A stretch of DNA of 64,000 nucleotides. Origin: Rhynchopus sp. YZ270_cl-10 (Eukaryota > Euglenozoa > Diplonemea > Diplonemida > Diplonemidae). Positions 1-11,269 of this stretch are shown piece after piece. Made by a program: the position numbers and the translations under genes. The stretch's first letter is position 1, and every line of letters begins with the position of its first letter. Below the pieces are notes generated by a model that worked only from the letters and a program-made list of their open reading frames with translations, did no database searches and was not told the origin of the DNA. Location of the stretch: NCBI GenBank assembly GCA_964035575.1, contig OZ037837.1, forward strand, positions 1,426,001 to 1,490,000, given 5' to 3'.

Positions 1-117
1 TACTCTTTTTTTCGGACAGTGTTACTGTATTTCTTAGAGGTGGTTGTCGGGTGGAACAAAAACCACAACAGATTTGCGGAGCGAACGAAGCCTTCGTTTT
101 TCTTTTGATGATATTTC

Positions 118-571
118 TTGAGGTGAGGAAGCGGCTCAATGGTTTTCAATATCTCCCCCATTTTTTTTTTCGGTGACATGACACTTGTGACATATCGTAG
201 GAAATCTTTTAGTATGCGCGAAGACGATTCTTGTGCTCCTCATTCTCCCCCACACTATGTCAATACAACAGGTTAGACCGTTTGGTCTGGGAGGGTTTGG
301 GGTTTCTTCTTTCTCTCAGTTCAATCTTGAACAATTTCGAGAGGAGTTTTATTTATTTTTCAAAAAAAAAAAAAAAAAAAAAAGTTTAGAAGGGAGTAGG
401 TTTCATCGTCAGAAGAACCCACCCTATTCAAACCCAAACCTTTGTATTGTAGTGTGATCTGGGGTGAGGAAGCGTTCCAACTTTTCAACCTCTTCCCCAA
501 TTTACCTTTCACGCCTTTTTTACCCTCCCCCGTTTTAGAATCAACAGAGAGTGTACGTTAAGATTTTCCCC
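118..571 (+). repeat. Dispersed repeat family R1, longest copy
   Basis: A ~400-bp interspersed repeat. Its 5' part begins near CGGTGACATGACACTTG (170) and its 3' part runs from GTGTGATCTGGGGTGAGG (452) to ACGTTAAGATTTT (~570). Partial or complete relatives occur at 16557-16680, 23164-23278, 29564-29672, 38609-38748 and, inverted, 61702-61983. A run of about 24 A lies at 361-384. No convincing protein is encoded; a 74-residue open frame across it is low-complexity. Confidence 0.7.
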
Positions 572-906
572 CTATCTTTTGAGATTTTTCATCCCCCTCT
601 CCCTCTCCCGTTTTTCAGAATCAACAACGTGTGTCCGTTACTCCCCCCACAAAAGGCTCTGGACAAAGACATAGAGCCTTTATCAGAGGGGTGAGCAATT
701 TGCGGAATAAGTGACAAGATTTTGTCTTTCGTATTCACTTACCAACGTATGAAGTTACGTTCTATTTTTGTTTTGTTATTTTTTTTGTTTTGCGCTGAAG
801 CCACCGGTCCAACCACGGACCACCCTCTATCCCATGAATGCTTCGTGCGTGAACCACTTTCCCTACTATTTTCAGTTGGCATTCTAGTTTCACCCTTTGT
901 GCATAT
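572..906. other. Gene-free stretch
   Basis: T-rich and C-rich low-complexity sequence between two repeats. A 118-residue open frame (722-1078) begins here but runs into a dispersed repeat (R4), so I do not treat it as a gene. I see no RNA gene or regulatory signal that I can support. Confidence 0.5.
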
Positions 907-1080
907 GCCGCTTTTGTACGAATATGCAATACACCAGGACATACCATTACGCGATTCTTCGGACGTTGTGCGTCTTACCCTTTCCCCTTTTCCTCTTTTC
1001 CTCCCCCGTGTTTCACCTCTCCACGGTGCTCTTTGGGAATTGAGTTTTCGGGAATTTTTCGGGTCTTTTGTGATTTGAAA
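907..1080 (+). repeat. Dispersed repeat R4, diverged copy
   Basis: Resembles 41213-41431 in the same orientation and 58495-58694 in the opposite one. Shared landmarks are TTTTGTACGA(A/G)TATGCAAT at the start, a C/T-rich middle with CACCTCTCCAC, and TTTTCGGG runs at the end. This copy is the most diverged of the family in the window. Confidence 0.55.
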
Positions 1081-1207
1081 AGTGATGTGACGTAGACACA
1101 ATCTTGTCTGAGGATGCTGGCTACATAGAGAATAAGAAGAGAAAAACAAATTTAAACGCGTTCTTGGAGCTTTCGGATAGCTTTCTTTGGAACTCGGTCA
1201 ACGACTG

Positions 1208-1463
1208 TCAATATGGGAGCGTCCGCGAAAGACCCCCCCCCCCCCCCTAAAGCTAACATCCATGCTTATTGGTATTTCACTAATTAAAATTTTGGTATTT
1301 TATAAGATTTTTTTTTACAATGAACTCAGAGTTAAGTTTCTGAGTTCATTAAAAAAAAATCGGTGAAAAATTCCGAGTAGGTATTAATTTAGATAGGAAA
1401 AGCTATGTCAGCAGCTATGTGTCCCCTTATTTTACCTGTAAATACTAAGGATATAGGAAGGAA
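1208..1463 (+). repeat. Left terminal inverted repeat
   Basis: Pairs with 2021-2274. Includes C16 at about 1233-1248, the AT-rich segment with the internal GAACTCAGA palindrome at ~1321-1350, and the inner end AAGGATATAGGAAGG. Confidence 0.8.
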
Positions 1464-2020
1464 TTCACTAATATCTGTCTCTAAACCCATTATCAAAAAG
1501 GGGGGGAGGAAAGGGGGGTGGAGGCTTGTCGCCCCCTCCGAACACTCTAAATAGAGCGCGAAAGAGCTTCACGCTCCGGGTCGTCTGCGGCGATGTCGAC
1601 TTTCTCGCAGAAAACCCCCTTTTTTGAGTGACCCTATTGACCTCCGTGATGAGTCTCTCCAAGAGTTGCAGACAATTGTCCGCCTGTTCCTCCTCTTCCT
1701 CCTCCGTCTCGCTGTCACTGTCCTGAGGGTGTCGCTGATGCAACTACAGGAGTAGTAAACGGCGGACACCCCTTTTCTCCTGGTGGTTGTCTTCTGCATA
1801 TGGAGGGACATATGCTTCGAGCTACACACCTCGCGCATCCAGCTCCTCGCGCCCCACCCTTTGCCCCCCTGCCAGTGGACCCCTGCATACACCTGCAGCT
1901 CGGCGAAGTTTTTTAGGCCTCGGAAAGGCCGGGTTTTCAGCTCCTGAGCGAATGCTTTGGCTGGTGATTACATTTCCCCCTGTTGTGTTGTTCTATGGGT
2001 GGTTATATGGGTGTTTGTGA

Positions 2021-2274
2021 GGATTTCCTTGTATATCCTTAGTATTTACAGGTAAAATAAGGGGACACATAGCTGTTGACATAGCTTTTCCTATCTAAAT
2101 TAATACCTACTCGGAATTTTTCACCGTTTTTTTTTTTAATGAACTCAGAAACTTAACTCTGAGTTCATTTAAAAAAAAAATCTTATAAAATACCAAAATT
2201 TTAATGAGTGAAATACCAATAAGCATGGATGTTAGCTTTAGGGGGGGGGTCTTTCGCGGACGCTGCCATATTGA
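2021..2274 (-). repeat. Right terminal inverted repeat
   Basis: Reverse complement of 1208-1463 with few differences: a shorter G tract at 2241-2249, and GTTGACATAG where the left arm predicts GCTGACATAG. Confidence 0.8.
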
Positions 2275-2514
2275 ATCCCCCCCCACCGGAGCACCAGTTA
2301 TTAGTAAATAGTGAGTGTGGCAGTGTTAAAAACTTTTCATAAAACCCCGCTTTTCAAATGAACCCCCTTCGTGGTTTCGCCTCTCATTCCCCCCCTTCCT
2401 TACCCTTACCCCATACGCCCTTCCCTGCAGGATCTACTACCCTTCTCCCCAGCTGGTCAAGGGGAAGACCGCCGAAACTAAAAATTAACTTTTTTTACCC
2501 CACCCTTTTTTCTT

Positions 2515-2710
2515 GTTTCTACAAAAGGAGCGTTAATCAAAAGACCGAAGATAGTAAGTCTATAAAAACTCAAGCAGAGTTTAAAGCGATCTTTCTTATC
2601 CCTTATCTTTTGCAGTTAACACCAAAACTAAAAATGCCTTTTTATTTTCAGCAAAAAAATGAAATAAAACAAAGCGATCCAGAGAACCAACCAATTTTTT
2701 GTTATTTTGC
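2515..2710 (+). repeat. Segment upstream of the transporter gene, duplicated at 53938-54100
   Basis: The two loci share short blocks in the same order: AAAGGAGCGT, AGCAGAGTTTAAAGC, TTTGCAG followed by AACACCAAA, and GAGAACCAACCA. Here it lies just upstream of the transporter ORF; at 53938 no transporter follows. It could be a moved promoter or 5'-leader segment or simply a dispersed repeat; the sequence does not decide. Confidence 0.5.
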
Positions 2711-2797
2711 CACCTTTTTTAACCCCCCGCTCCCAACCCCTCACCCCTTACCCCCCTCCTCCAGGATCCTACCCCTCTTCGCACCCCTCCTCTTCCC

Positions 2798-5488
2798 ATG
2801 CCCAACCCGATGGCGGGGCTGTCAGCAATACTGCTTATATCACTCTTTGTTTCTTCCAATGCTGCAACAGGATGGGGTGAGCGGGACCCTTCTGAGCGCG
2901 GCACCGTACGTGGTGCGGACATCGGCCTTCGTGCCCTGCGCGCTGTAGGGCGTGGTGGTGCGGGAGCGGAGCCCACTGCTCAGGTCCGTGCACAGGATAT
3001 CCTCAACTCATTCCTTCAAGGCATCGAGGCTGGTGCATATGAAGCTCCGCATGACGAATGGGAGGAGGTGTCGACGGCGACGCAGATTGCCCCGATCTTT
3101 ACAGAGCAGCTTGCGAAGGACATCATAGTCTCTCTTCTTGCGATGATTGCGACCATCAGCGCGTCTGCTAGCGGGATTGGCGGAGGTGGCCTGTTGGTGC
3201 CGATCTACCTCATAGTGATGGGCTGGAGCGTTAAGAACGCGGTGCCTCTGTCGAACGCAACCATCTTTGGCAACGCTGTCACGAATATCATCATCAACTT
3301 CCCGTTGAGGCATCCCACTGCGGACCGACCATTGGTGGACTTCGATCTGGCCTTGGTGCTTATCCCAATGGAGTTGACCGGAAGTCTGGTTGGAGTTCTG
3401 CTGAACATCCTTTTCCCTCAATGGTTGACATTGGTTTGTTTGTTTGTATTACTCATTTCGACTACCTACAGAACTTATCACAAAGGCAAAGCAACGTGGA
3501 TGAAAGAAAACAAGGAGAGAATGCAGATCGAACGCCGTGCTGCAGCAGACAAAGCGATGCCAGGGGACACCAAGGTAGTAATCATTGATGGCACAACAGA
3601 CGAATTCGAAGTCGTAAAAGGCGAGGCCCCAACGGTGACTGCAACGCGTCTGCGCTCCCTATGCAACGGTGGTGCCACCCAGCATGCTGTCGTGCACGAT
3701 GCAGAAGGAGGACAGCTCTCAGAGCTCTCCTATGCCTTAGTCGACGCAAACGCAACCTACACACTAACCTGGGTCGACGCCGTCTCAGAGCACACAGAAG
3801 GCAGTGTCGACTACTCCTTCCGTACCCGCAACACAGAACCCCTCACAGAAGGCAGCGCGCTCATCGTTCTTGACGTTCCCAGGGAGACGCGGCACCTCGG
3901 AAAAGGACAGCCGATAGACACCTGGTCGACGGAGATGGTTCTGTCGTGGGTGCAGACGTTCACAGACGCCTCCGACGCGTTGTGTGGGCGTATTGAAGAA
4001 CGCATGGTGAGTGGAACTGATCTGCTTGTCTGGGCGTCTAACGAAGATGTGGCACATGGCGACCTGAAGGGGCTGGGCGTAGAGGTGGAGAGTGATAGGG
4101 AGCTGCTGATATCGCATGTGACGCAGTTGAACAACGAGGACTACATGCTTCTGGTGCACAGTGCGCAGGACCTTCCATGGGGGAGCTGGAACCGTTCAGC
4201 GGAGTGGGTCGATGGTGATGAGCAGGAAGGTGGTCGTGATACTGATGGGTGGCTCAATGACGACCCAAACCATCCTAAGGTATGTCAAGAAATCTGGGGA
4301 GCAGCAATTGGTTTCAGAAATATGCTCTGTTGCAGCTTAGTTATTTGCTTTTTTGCTGTCGGTTGAAGCAAATTGATTCAATATTACCCTCATTTTGTTT
4401 TTTTCATTTTGTCGTATATTTTGCGTGGGTAGCGTACCAACTAACCACCAACCTGATTTTTACACACAACACAACAGTGCCGCCCTGCCACGTATCTGTC
4501 GAGCCAGGCCTACGTCAACGTACACGAATGGGACACTGCCGAGGTGCAGCGCTTCATCAGCAAGGTGACGGACTTCAACTTCGCTCTGAAGGAGGCGGTC
4601 CGCAAGCACGACGTCGGTGGGAGCGCGCTCATGGCACTCACGAGCGAGGACCTCAAGGGGCTGGGCGTGCCGCAGCTCGGCCCACGTCTTGCCCTTCTGG
4701 GTCGCATAGCCGAGCTGGACGCACTGCAGACGGCACACAGCAAGATCGTGGACTCCGAGCGCAACATCCCGTTCTCCACGAACCTTCTCGTTCTCTTCCT
4801 TTCGTGGCTGATGCTGCTTGTGTTGTCGCTGCTCAAGGGTGGTGGCAAGAGTGGCGGGCAGTCCCCCGTTGCAAACTGGCAGGGCAAGGAGCAGGAGGAG
4901 TTTTGCGGGTCACCCACCTTCTGGGTGCTCTGGTGGATCGGGGTGCCGGTGCTGGTGGTGGTGACGTATCTTGCAGGGAACTACCTCCTCAGCAAGCACA
5001 AGATGAAGGTCAGAACACACTTCGCGTTTCACGAAGGGGACATCAAATGGACGGAGCTCCGTGTGCGCATCTATCCTGCCGTTGTCATCATTGCAGGCGT
5101 GCTTGCGGGACTCCTTGGTGTCGGTGGTGCCATGGTGACTGGACCACTTATGCTTGAGATGGGCATGATCCCACGTGTGTCCACTGCCACGTCGTCGTTC
5201 CTGATTATCTTCACAACGGGTGTGGCTGCCATTGCGTATGTCTCGCTTGGACAGCTGAGAATCGACTACGCCATCTGGTTCGCGTTGATGGGTGCCGTAG
5301 GTGCAGCGCTCGGGTTGAACATCATCGGGATGTTGCTGAAGAAGTACAACAGACAGTCTCTCGTGATCTGGTCGTTGACCCTCGTCTTTGTCCTCGCAGC
5401 CATCATGAGTGTCGTGATCTTTGCGCTGGTCTTCACAAAGGACATCACCGAAGGGAACGATATGGGCATGAGAAGCGTCTGTGGATGA
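2798..5488 (+). CDS. TauE/SafE-type membrane transporter with two SAM domains (two exons)
   Basis: Exon 1 is 2798-4279 and exon 2 is 4478-5488, giving ~830 aa. Both exons use the same frame, and the 198-bp gap begins GTATGT and ends ACAACAG. Residues 1-22 look like a signal peptide. The first membrane half (~108-222) has the glycine-rich SGIGGGGLLVP segment typical of TauE/SafE (DUF81) transporters, and the second half (~680-820) has LLGVGGAMVTGPL, the matching pseudo-repeat. Between them lie a first SAM domain (~368-445, LKGLGVEVESDRELLISHV) and, at the start of exon 2, a second (~509-574, VHEWDTAEV... LKGLGV). Further hydrophobic segments follow SAM2. The family exports or imports small anions such as sulfite, sulfonates or organosulfur compounds; SAM domains oligomerise, so a clustered transporter is inferred. 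Start chosen at 2798; an in-frame ATG at 2810 is an alternative. Confidence 0.85.
4280..4477 (+). other. Spliceosomal intron of the transporter gene
   Basis: Donor AAG|GTATGTC and acceptor CACAACACAACAG|TGC. The intron is AT-rich with T runs, has in-frame stops (e.g. TGA at 4364, TAG at 4430) and a length divisible by three, so removing it joins the frame into the second SAM domain. It contains an inverted match to 34786-34815 (TTAGTTGGTACGCTACCCA), so part of the intron is dispersed repeat. Confidence 0.85.
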
Positions 5489-6057
5489 AAAAGGGAAATG
5501 GTGGAGCCCTTGGGGTTTCCAAGATTACATATTTTCCAAGAAAATAAAAATGTTAGAAGCAGTGCCAGGGTGGGGTTGTTTCTTTTTGCAAACCACAATG
5601 ATGATCCTTTGTGGAAATCAATTTTAACTGCCTCCCGTTTTTCCGTTTTTCCGTTTTGATTCATTTTACGACTCCCCAGCCATTTCCCCTTTCTTTTATT
5701 TTTAGAAATCAACAAAAAACAAATTATCTTACCCCTGCTTACCCTTGAATACTGTCTTGCTGCGTGCACACAACGTGGCAGATGTCAGGGTTATTGCAGG
5801 GAGGTGTCTTTTACTCTTCAGATGTGTATGCACAATGAGGCATATTTTGATCTCTCAAACTTTCTATTTTACCTTCTATTCAGTAGAATAGTTAGTATAT
5901 GAAACAAACTTTCTGTTTTGTTTTCCATCCTCTCTTCTCAGGTGACGAATCAACACTCATGATCGTTGGACATCTTTTAGCTAGGGTGGTCAAAGCACAA
6001 GAAGCGTACGTTTATTTGAACAAAAATCTCTCTTTTTTTCATTTCATTTTAGATTCC
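5489..6057. other. Intergenic, no gene seen
   Basis: AT-rich 3' flank of the transporter. Only short, low-complexity open frames occur, on either strand. No RNA gene or repeat that I can support. Confidence 0.5.
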
Positions 6058-6445
6058 TATAGATGTGTGTGCACGACACATTTCATCTTGACCCCCTTTT
6101 TGGTTCTCACGCTATTCTTTTACCCCCTCCTCTCGACAAAAGGCAAAATGGTGTATTGACGTTGTGCTGTGAAAGCTGACATCATCTCCTCATGCCTTCT
6201 ACGGTAGCATAGTGTCTGTTGCGTCACTAAAGCACATTGAGGTTTTGGTGCAATGCGATAGAAAAGCTAATTTTTATCCAGACCAAAAAAACAGCACCAC
6301 ACAGCTGTATCCCCACACAGTGGACCAGCAGGAGAAACCACTAGTGGACCCGATAGGTGAAATGACGTCAGGTGGAACCCTGTCGACCCCCACCTGTCTT
6401 CGTACCTCCTGCTCCACTGTGCCATTACCTCTGTACACCGCACCC
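6058..6445 (+). repeat. Flank block A, duplicated at 16128-16515
   Basis: Near-identical to 16128-16515 from TGTGTGCACGACACATTTC through the run ending CATTACCTCTGTACAC. One copy lies before the first LRR duplication unit and the other after the second, consistent with tandem duplication of a larger segment. Confidence 0.8.
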
Positions 6446-6939
6446 CCGTTTTTATCGTAAAATCTCAATCGCCCGCCACCTCGCCCCAAGAGTCTCACCA
6501 CGCAGTGCTGCCCTCTACCTGTGTCACCTCTCAGAGCTAAGCAAGAGGAGAGGTCAGCAGTGACCTGGATTTATGTGTTTTGTGTTGTGCGGTACCTTCG
6601 CGTGTATCACAAACCCACCTCCGCCCTCCCCCCCACTTTCGCGGGAAATGTTTGTTTGTTTTGCGGATTTTGTGTTTATTTATGTTTACAGTTGAACGTC
6701 CTTGTGCTTTCTCTTCTGATTTGGAAAGTGTATGAAATGAATTGTTGACAGAAAACACAACTACCCAAAGCAAAGGAACACCCACACCACTATCATAATC
6801 AGTAAAAAGGCAAAAAAAAAACGAAAAGGTCATTTTTGTTGGAATGTTTTTGGCACCACCCTGCAAAAAAGAAGTCACACCCAACCCCTTCCAGACACCC
6901 CTGCACCCTCCCACCTCTTCGAAACACACAACATACAAC

Positions 6940-9135
6940 ATGGTGTCTGACACGCAGCCCACCGCACCACAGATGCCGAGCTGTGAGAACTGTGGCGTGC
7001 CTGCACAACTGCAGTGCGGGATCTGCACGGAGATGTTCTTCTGCGACACACCTGCGTGCTATGACGCTTGCCATGCAAGGCCACGTGACCGTGAGGCACA
7101 TCGCGCTTCTGTGACTCCTTACGGGACGTCGTCGAAGTGTGCACAGCACCCAGGCCAAGAGCTGTGCGTCGTCTGTGAAGACCCTGCGTGTGGGGACGCG
7201 TTGATCTGCTTGCGTTGTGCGTTCGTCGGACATACGGGACACAAGACAGCTGACATCACGGACTACATGAAACGCCAGCGTGACACCCTCTGCTCACACG
7301 TGGCAGACCTGACAGCACAGCGGACTGCTGCAGAGGAGAAGTGCCGTGTGCTTGAAGCACTCCCACCCACGGAGGACAGGTACAAAGACCTTCTCCTGCA
7401 GACACACGTCGGGCACCTCGTGATGCGTGAGGATGTGTCGCGCAGCGAAGTCGTGTGTGAGGAGGAGGTGGCACGGAGCTTCCTCACACAGGCACTCAGT
7501 CGTGAAGGGGAGGTGTGTGCGTTGAAGACGTTTGTTGCGAAGGCAGGACACATGATTGCTGAGTGTGAGGCGGTGTGCCAGCTTGGGGACGACCAGGTGC
7601 TGCGTGCGGTCACAGAGTCGCAGGCCGTTGTGCGGAGCATCAACAGCATGGCAGCGAGTGGAGACCGCCACCGCCTTGTGGGTGCTGCACACCCACACAC
7701 AACGTTTTCCCTGAAGCTGCCTGTTTCGAACGTGCACGACGCCCTTGCCCAGATGTCTGCGATTTTTGTGCCTGTCCTTGTGCAGGGGTTGGATGGAGTG
7801 GAACACGAGATTGAGGTGAGTGTGGATGACACGGGCAGGGACTTGCTTCGGAAGGTGGCGTCTGCAGTGGGGTTGCCTGAAGGCTGCTTCGACATGACTT
7901 TCAGAGATGAAGTGATTGCAGAAGGAGAGGACGTGGTGCAGCTGAGGGGTCACAGGGTTGTTCTAACACTCAAGACAGAGAGGACGAAGCAGTATGCCAT
8001 TGCAGCACTTCGTGCGTTGGGTGAGACAACACTTACATCAGAAAGGTTGGAGCAGCCCGACGGCGGACCGCCCCCCATAGCACATTTTTGCGGTGCACGG
8101 GCGTACGGGATTAGTATCTTTTTTTCGAGAGAACCCAAGAGCGGCCAGGTCCTGGACAAGTACGTTGTGCTTTTAGACCTACAAACTGTCTGGGGTGGTG
8201 GGACCTCGGGGCGAAGGGTGCTTCCCGGGACCCCAATATCCTACCACAAGGAGCTCGAGTCGTGCATGGAATGCAGGGTACTCTGAGCCGATTACTTCCA
8301 CAAAACTCCCAGATCCCAAGACCTCCACGGGGGGCAGGCCTCCACGGTAACCCGCGACCGCCGACACCTTAGCTCCGTACTGCCTCTGTCTGTAACCTGC
8401 CGGTCCCCCACCTACCTACGCTTTTTGTGGTGTCTTTTACGACGGTGGACCAAGGGGCTTTGCAGTGCAGTCAACGCCGACGGAGCGAGACTCGATTGTG
8501 ACCGGGTGAAAAGGGAACCTTAGCCAGCGCTAACCAGCGGCAGTTTTGACTCAGGGAGGAGTTTCTCACCGCAGACTGGCGACACACCCCCCACTTTTTC
8601 GGGGTGGCTGCATTCCTCTTCGGAACGGGGTGTTCCATCCTATTTTTAAAAACGTTTATTATCAGAAAGGTTGGAGCAGGTGCGTGATCCGAAGGTGGCT
8701 TGCTTGCTCCTGCAGGCACAAGTTGCGACTGCTATTCCAAACAACTTCTTCTCGAGAACTGCAGTGACGTGGATTGATCTCAGTCATGCGTCTGCTGTGA
8801 CTGTGATTGGGGACGGGTTTCTTTGTGACTGCACAGCTTTGACCAAAGTTGACCTTAGTGGTTTGCAAGCTGTCACCTCGATTGGGCACATGTTCCTCCG
8901 TGGGTGCACATCATTATTGACAGTTGATATGAGTGGATTACAAGCTGTCACCTCCATTGGAGCCTGCTTCCTCTACGAGTGCAAATCATTGTTGACAGTT
9001 GATCTGAGTGGATTTCAAACTTCAACCGCCATCGCGCTGCATTTCCTCAGCGGGTGCTCATCATTGAAGACCTTGCATGGAAAGGACAAGTACAGCAAAG
9101 TTGTACTCAAGAAGCTCCCACAACATCTACGGTAG
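6940..9135 (+). pseudogene. B-box / ubiquitin-like / LRR protein, copy 1, interrupted by an insertion
   Basis: Homologous along its length to the intact copy at 11747-13396. Start at 6940 is set by the conserved MVSDTQPTAPQM N-terminus (the frame is open further upstream). Residues 1-~372 carry the N-terminal Cys/His motif, B-box-like finger, helical region and ubiquitin-like domain. At 8056 the homology stops: a 605-bp insertion adds ~76 unrelated codons and a TGA (8284-8286). Homology resumes at 8680 in the same frame and runs through five LRRs to TAG at 9133-9135. Insertion plus target duplication is 624 bp, a multiple of three, so only the stop inside the insert separates the halves. The N-terminal 448-residue product could still be made; an LRR-bearing product would need the insert removed from the RNA, and its left border has no GT donor. 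Confidence 0.8.
8056..8660. mobile_element. 605-bp retroposon-like insertion in LRR copy 1
   Basis: Flanked by a perfect 19-bp direct repeat, ATCAGAAAGGTTGGAGCAG, at 8037-8055 and 8661-8679. The repeat exists once in the uninterrupted paralogues (with small differences). Long, non-fixed target duplications of this size are typical of target-primed reverse transcription (LINE/SINE). The insert is GC-rich, has hairpin potential near its end (CACCCCCC...GGGGTG at ~8585-8605) and terminates in TTTTTAAAAACGTTTATT rather than a poly-A tail. I recognise no protein or RNA family in it. Confidence 0.75.
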
Positions 9136-11269
9136 TGTCATTCACACTCACCTCAATCTCGTGTTCCGCCCCATTCATATCTGCACAAGTACAGTTCACT
9201 TTGCAGCAGTTGTTGTTGTTGTGCATCTTCACCCCTTGCACTGTGTGGTCAGCTGCACGACGGCTGCTCTGCACTGTGCTGAGGTGTGCTTCTTTATTAT
9301 TTTTGGGAGGTGGTGACAGAGTGAGGTGGGGTTTGTTGGGATGAGTCATACGAAACAATTGGGAGGATTTGAGAGGGTTGGCTGGGTGTTGTGAACAACA
9401 GAGCATTTCTTTGGGTTTGGGTGAGGGACGTTGAGGGTGGGGTCCTTCTTAGGATCAGAAGTGTGTCCACTAAATTGGTTTTCATTTTTGAGTTTTGGAT
9501 GTTTGGAACACTGCTGTGGGTTTCAAGCAGGTGTTTTGTATCTCTACGGATTCGTGGAGAACTGACCCTCTTTTCGTTCCCGTCGTGTGATACTGAGTGG
9601 AGTTGAGACTTTGGCCCAGTCTGGTTTGCGCTTCACCCTAGCACAGACGCCTCTATGAGGCTAGGGCTTGGCATCAGTCTTTGTTTTGTTTATAAATGAG
9701 GGTGGCTACTAACGTTTCATTGGTGAGGGGTGCAGAGGGGAGGGTAGGGGAGGGGTGTTTGTGTACGTGTGTAGTACCGGGATTTACAAAGAAATGTGAG
9801 GACAGAGTCTTTCAGCAAAGAACCCACACCCTGGGGAACGTGTGCTGTCTTGGCTGTGCTTTAATGAAAAAGGTACGTGTGACTAAGCAGAGTAGGCTTA
9901 GTTTTGTCTTCTCGTTTTTTTGTATTTTTGTCGCTCTTTTTTTCACCCCATTTTCCGCGATGCGAACTTCGTTGGAGTGTGTCAATGAGCCTCATCGTTG
10001 GGTGCAATGACGCGTGTGTATGATCAATATGCACGCGTTTTCTCAGGTCCGACAAGACCAATATGTTAACTGTAAACAAAAAATGCTATTTTTCCAGGAA
10101 AACAAAAAGGGAGATCATCGTGTTTATGAGGAGTTACTTAATAGCGGTTGGTCAGTGGAGTTCATCCTCGGGTGTCTACACTAATACAACCAAGTTTTCA
10201 AAAAGCACAACACATAAAGCCAGAGCAAAACAAAGCAGAACCAACCAAATTTAATTTTTATCTCCAAAACCCTTCACGTCACCCATACCTGAACTATTTT
10301 CCTGCTTTACTTCTTGCCCCCCTTTGAGCACAGCGTCTATTGTGACTGTGCAGCAGTTGCTGTCTAAGCAATACTGTCGCTGTGTCGTGGCGCGACGATC
10401 AAAACACCTTGAGTGTTTTGGGATGAGGTCCTGGGTTGAGACTTTGCACGTTGGGATGGTATCGCTGATTATTTGGTTTTGGGTGTCGTCAAGCAGGGTA
10501 CGCATACGCATCCGTCAGTTGGGCAACCCTTCGATGCAGTGCAGCAATGATCCTCATCGTTGTTCGTGCAGGTCTGTAAATACGTAAAGGCAACAAGCAA
10601 GAGCGTGCGTTGTGTGGGTTGTGTGTCATTTGGACAACCCCTTCGATGCAGTGCTGTATGTTACTACACACACTAGCTAGGTAGGGGTGCCGCTAGAGTT
10701 GCCTGCATGCTGTACACAGGCTTTCTGCATGACCTTTGGGTTAACACAACTCAAACGGGAAGTAGGTTACGTAAGAGGGGGTGCATGGGCACAGAGGGGT
10801 CAATGGTGTTAAGGGAACGGAGGGGAATCACAGTTCTTAGTGGAGGGTCACTGGGTGCACAAATCCTTTGTTGACAGGTAGTGGGGGAGGGTTTGCGTCC
10901 TGTGTGGCAGAGTTGCGAACATACAAGAGGACAACTGTACCGGAACGCAAGGGAGACGACTGCTCTTCTGAACGAAGGTGTTCCTCAAGAAGACGCTAAC
11001 CTTTTCCCGTCCTCCTTATTGTGAGTCTTGCTCGAAATTGCCGAGACTCTCACTCTGGTGCCTCTGAGGGAGACCCCCTGGCCCTCGGGCTTTATTTGGC
11101 ACCAAAACCACCCTCGTGCCTCTGCCTCGTGGCACCGTACCCCTCCAGGCGTAAAGTGTTTATGAGTATCGGGAATACATAGCTATCCAAAGCACCCCTC
11201 CACAAGAACACAGGATACCTGACGGGAGGGGAGATGGGGATGCAGTGTCTCAATGAGGTGACCCACCTC
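9136..11269. other. LRR copy 1 3' flank, no gene seen
   Basis: Duplicated almost exactly at 13397-15874. Open frames of 60-104 residues exist but are the same in both units by duplication and show no recognisable domain. I therefore call no gene here. Confidence 0.5.
9636..9666 (+). other. Stem-loop in LRR copy 1 3' flank
   Basis: CCCTAG (9636-9641) pairs with CTAGGG (9661-9666), enclosing CCTC-TAT-GAGG (9650-9660). Kept in the duplicate at 13893-13923. Role unknown; the units are so similar that conservation alone says little. Confidence 0.35.

Larger units (their letters stand above)
1208..2274. mobile_element. DNA transposon-like element with ~255-bp terminal inverted repeats
   Basis: The termini are inverted repeats: 1208-1463 and 2021-2274 are near-perfect reverse complements, beginning TCAATATGG(G/C)AGCGTCC and including a poly-C/poly-G tract. 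Each arm contains its own palindrome (GAACTCAGA...TCTGAGTTC) flanked by A/T runs, so each arm can also fold alone. The ~557-bp interior has no recognisable transposase; the longest interior frame (minus strand, 1468-1743, 91 aa, acidic E-rich N-terminus) resembles nothing I know. No clear target-site duplication is visible. Most likely a non-autonomous long-TIR (foldback or MULE-like) element. Confidence 0.75.
6431..11256 (+). repeat. Segmental duplication unit 1 (LRR copy 1 plus 3' flank)
   Basis: Direct repeat of 11270-15874. The two units start at CCGCACCCCCGTTTTTATCG and end around ATGCAGTGTCTCAATG. The 3' flanks are almost identical over more than 1 kb. Size differences come mainly from a 605-bp insertion in unit 1 (8056-8660) and a 331-bp one in unit 2 (14228-14558). 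Confidence 0.85.

Noticed and set aside
722-1078. 118-codon frame with a hydrophobic N-terminus resembling a signal peptide
   Set aside because: Its second half is a dispersed repeat (R4) whose other copies do not keep the frame.
7263-7953. Minus-strand frames of ~210-290 codons opposite every B-box/LRR copy (also 12070, 18440, 22095, 56386)
   Set aside because: Present because the sense gene is conserved and has few antisense stops; the sense frames carry recognisable domains.
8055-8680. The 605-bp insert as an intron (introner-like)
   Set aside because: The left border lacks a GT donor after AGCAG, and it carries a 19-bp duplication typical of retroposition.
10390-10470. Possible tRNA-like segment in LRR 3' flank
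   Set aside because: A hairpin (CAAAACAC/GTGTTTTG) is present but no B-box-type promoter or cloverleaf, and the duplicate at 15010 loses pairing.
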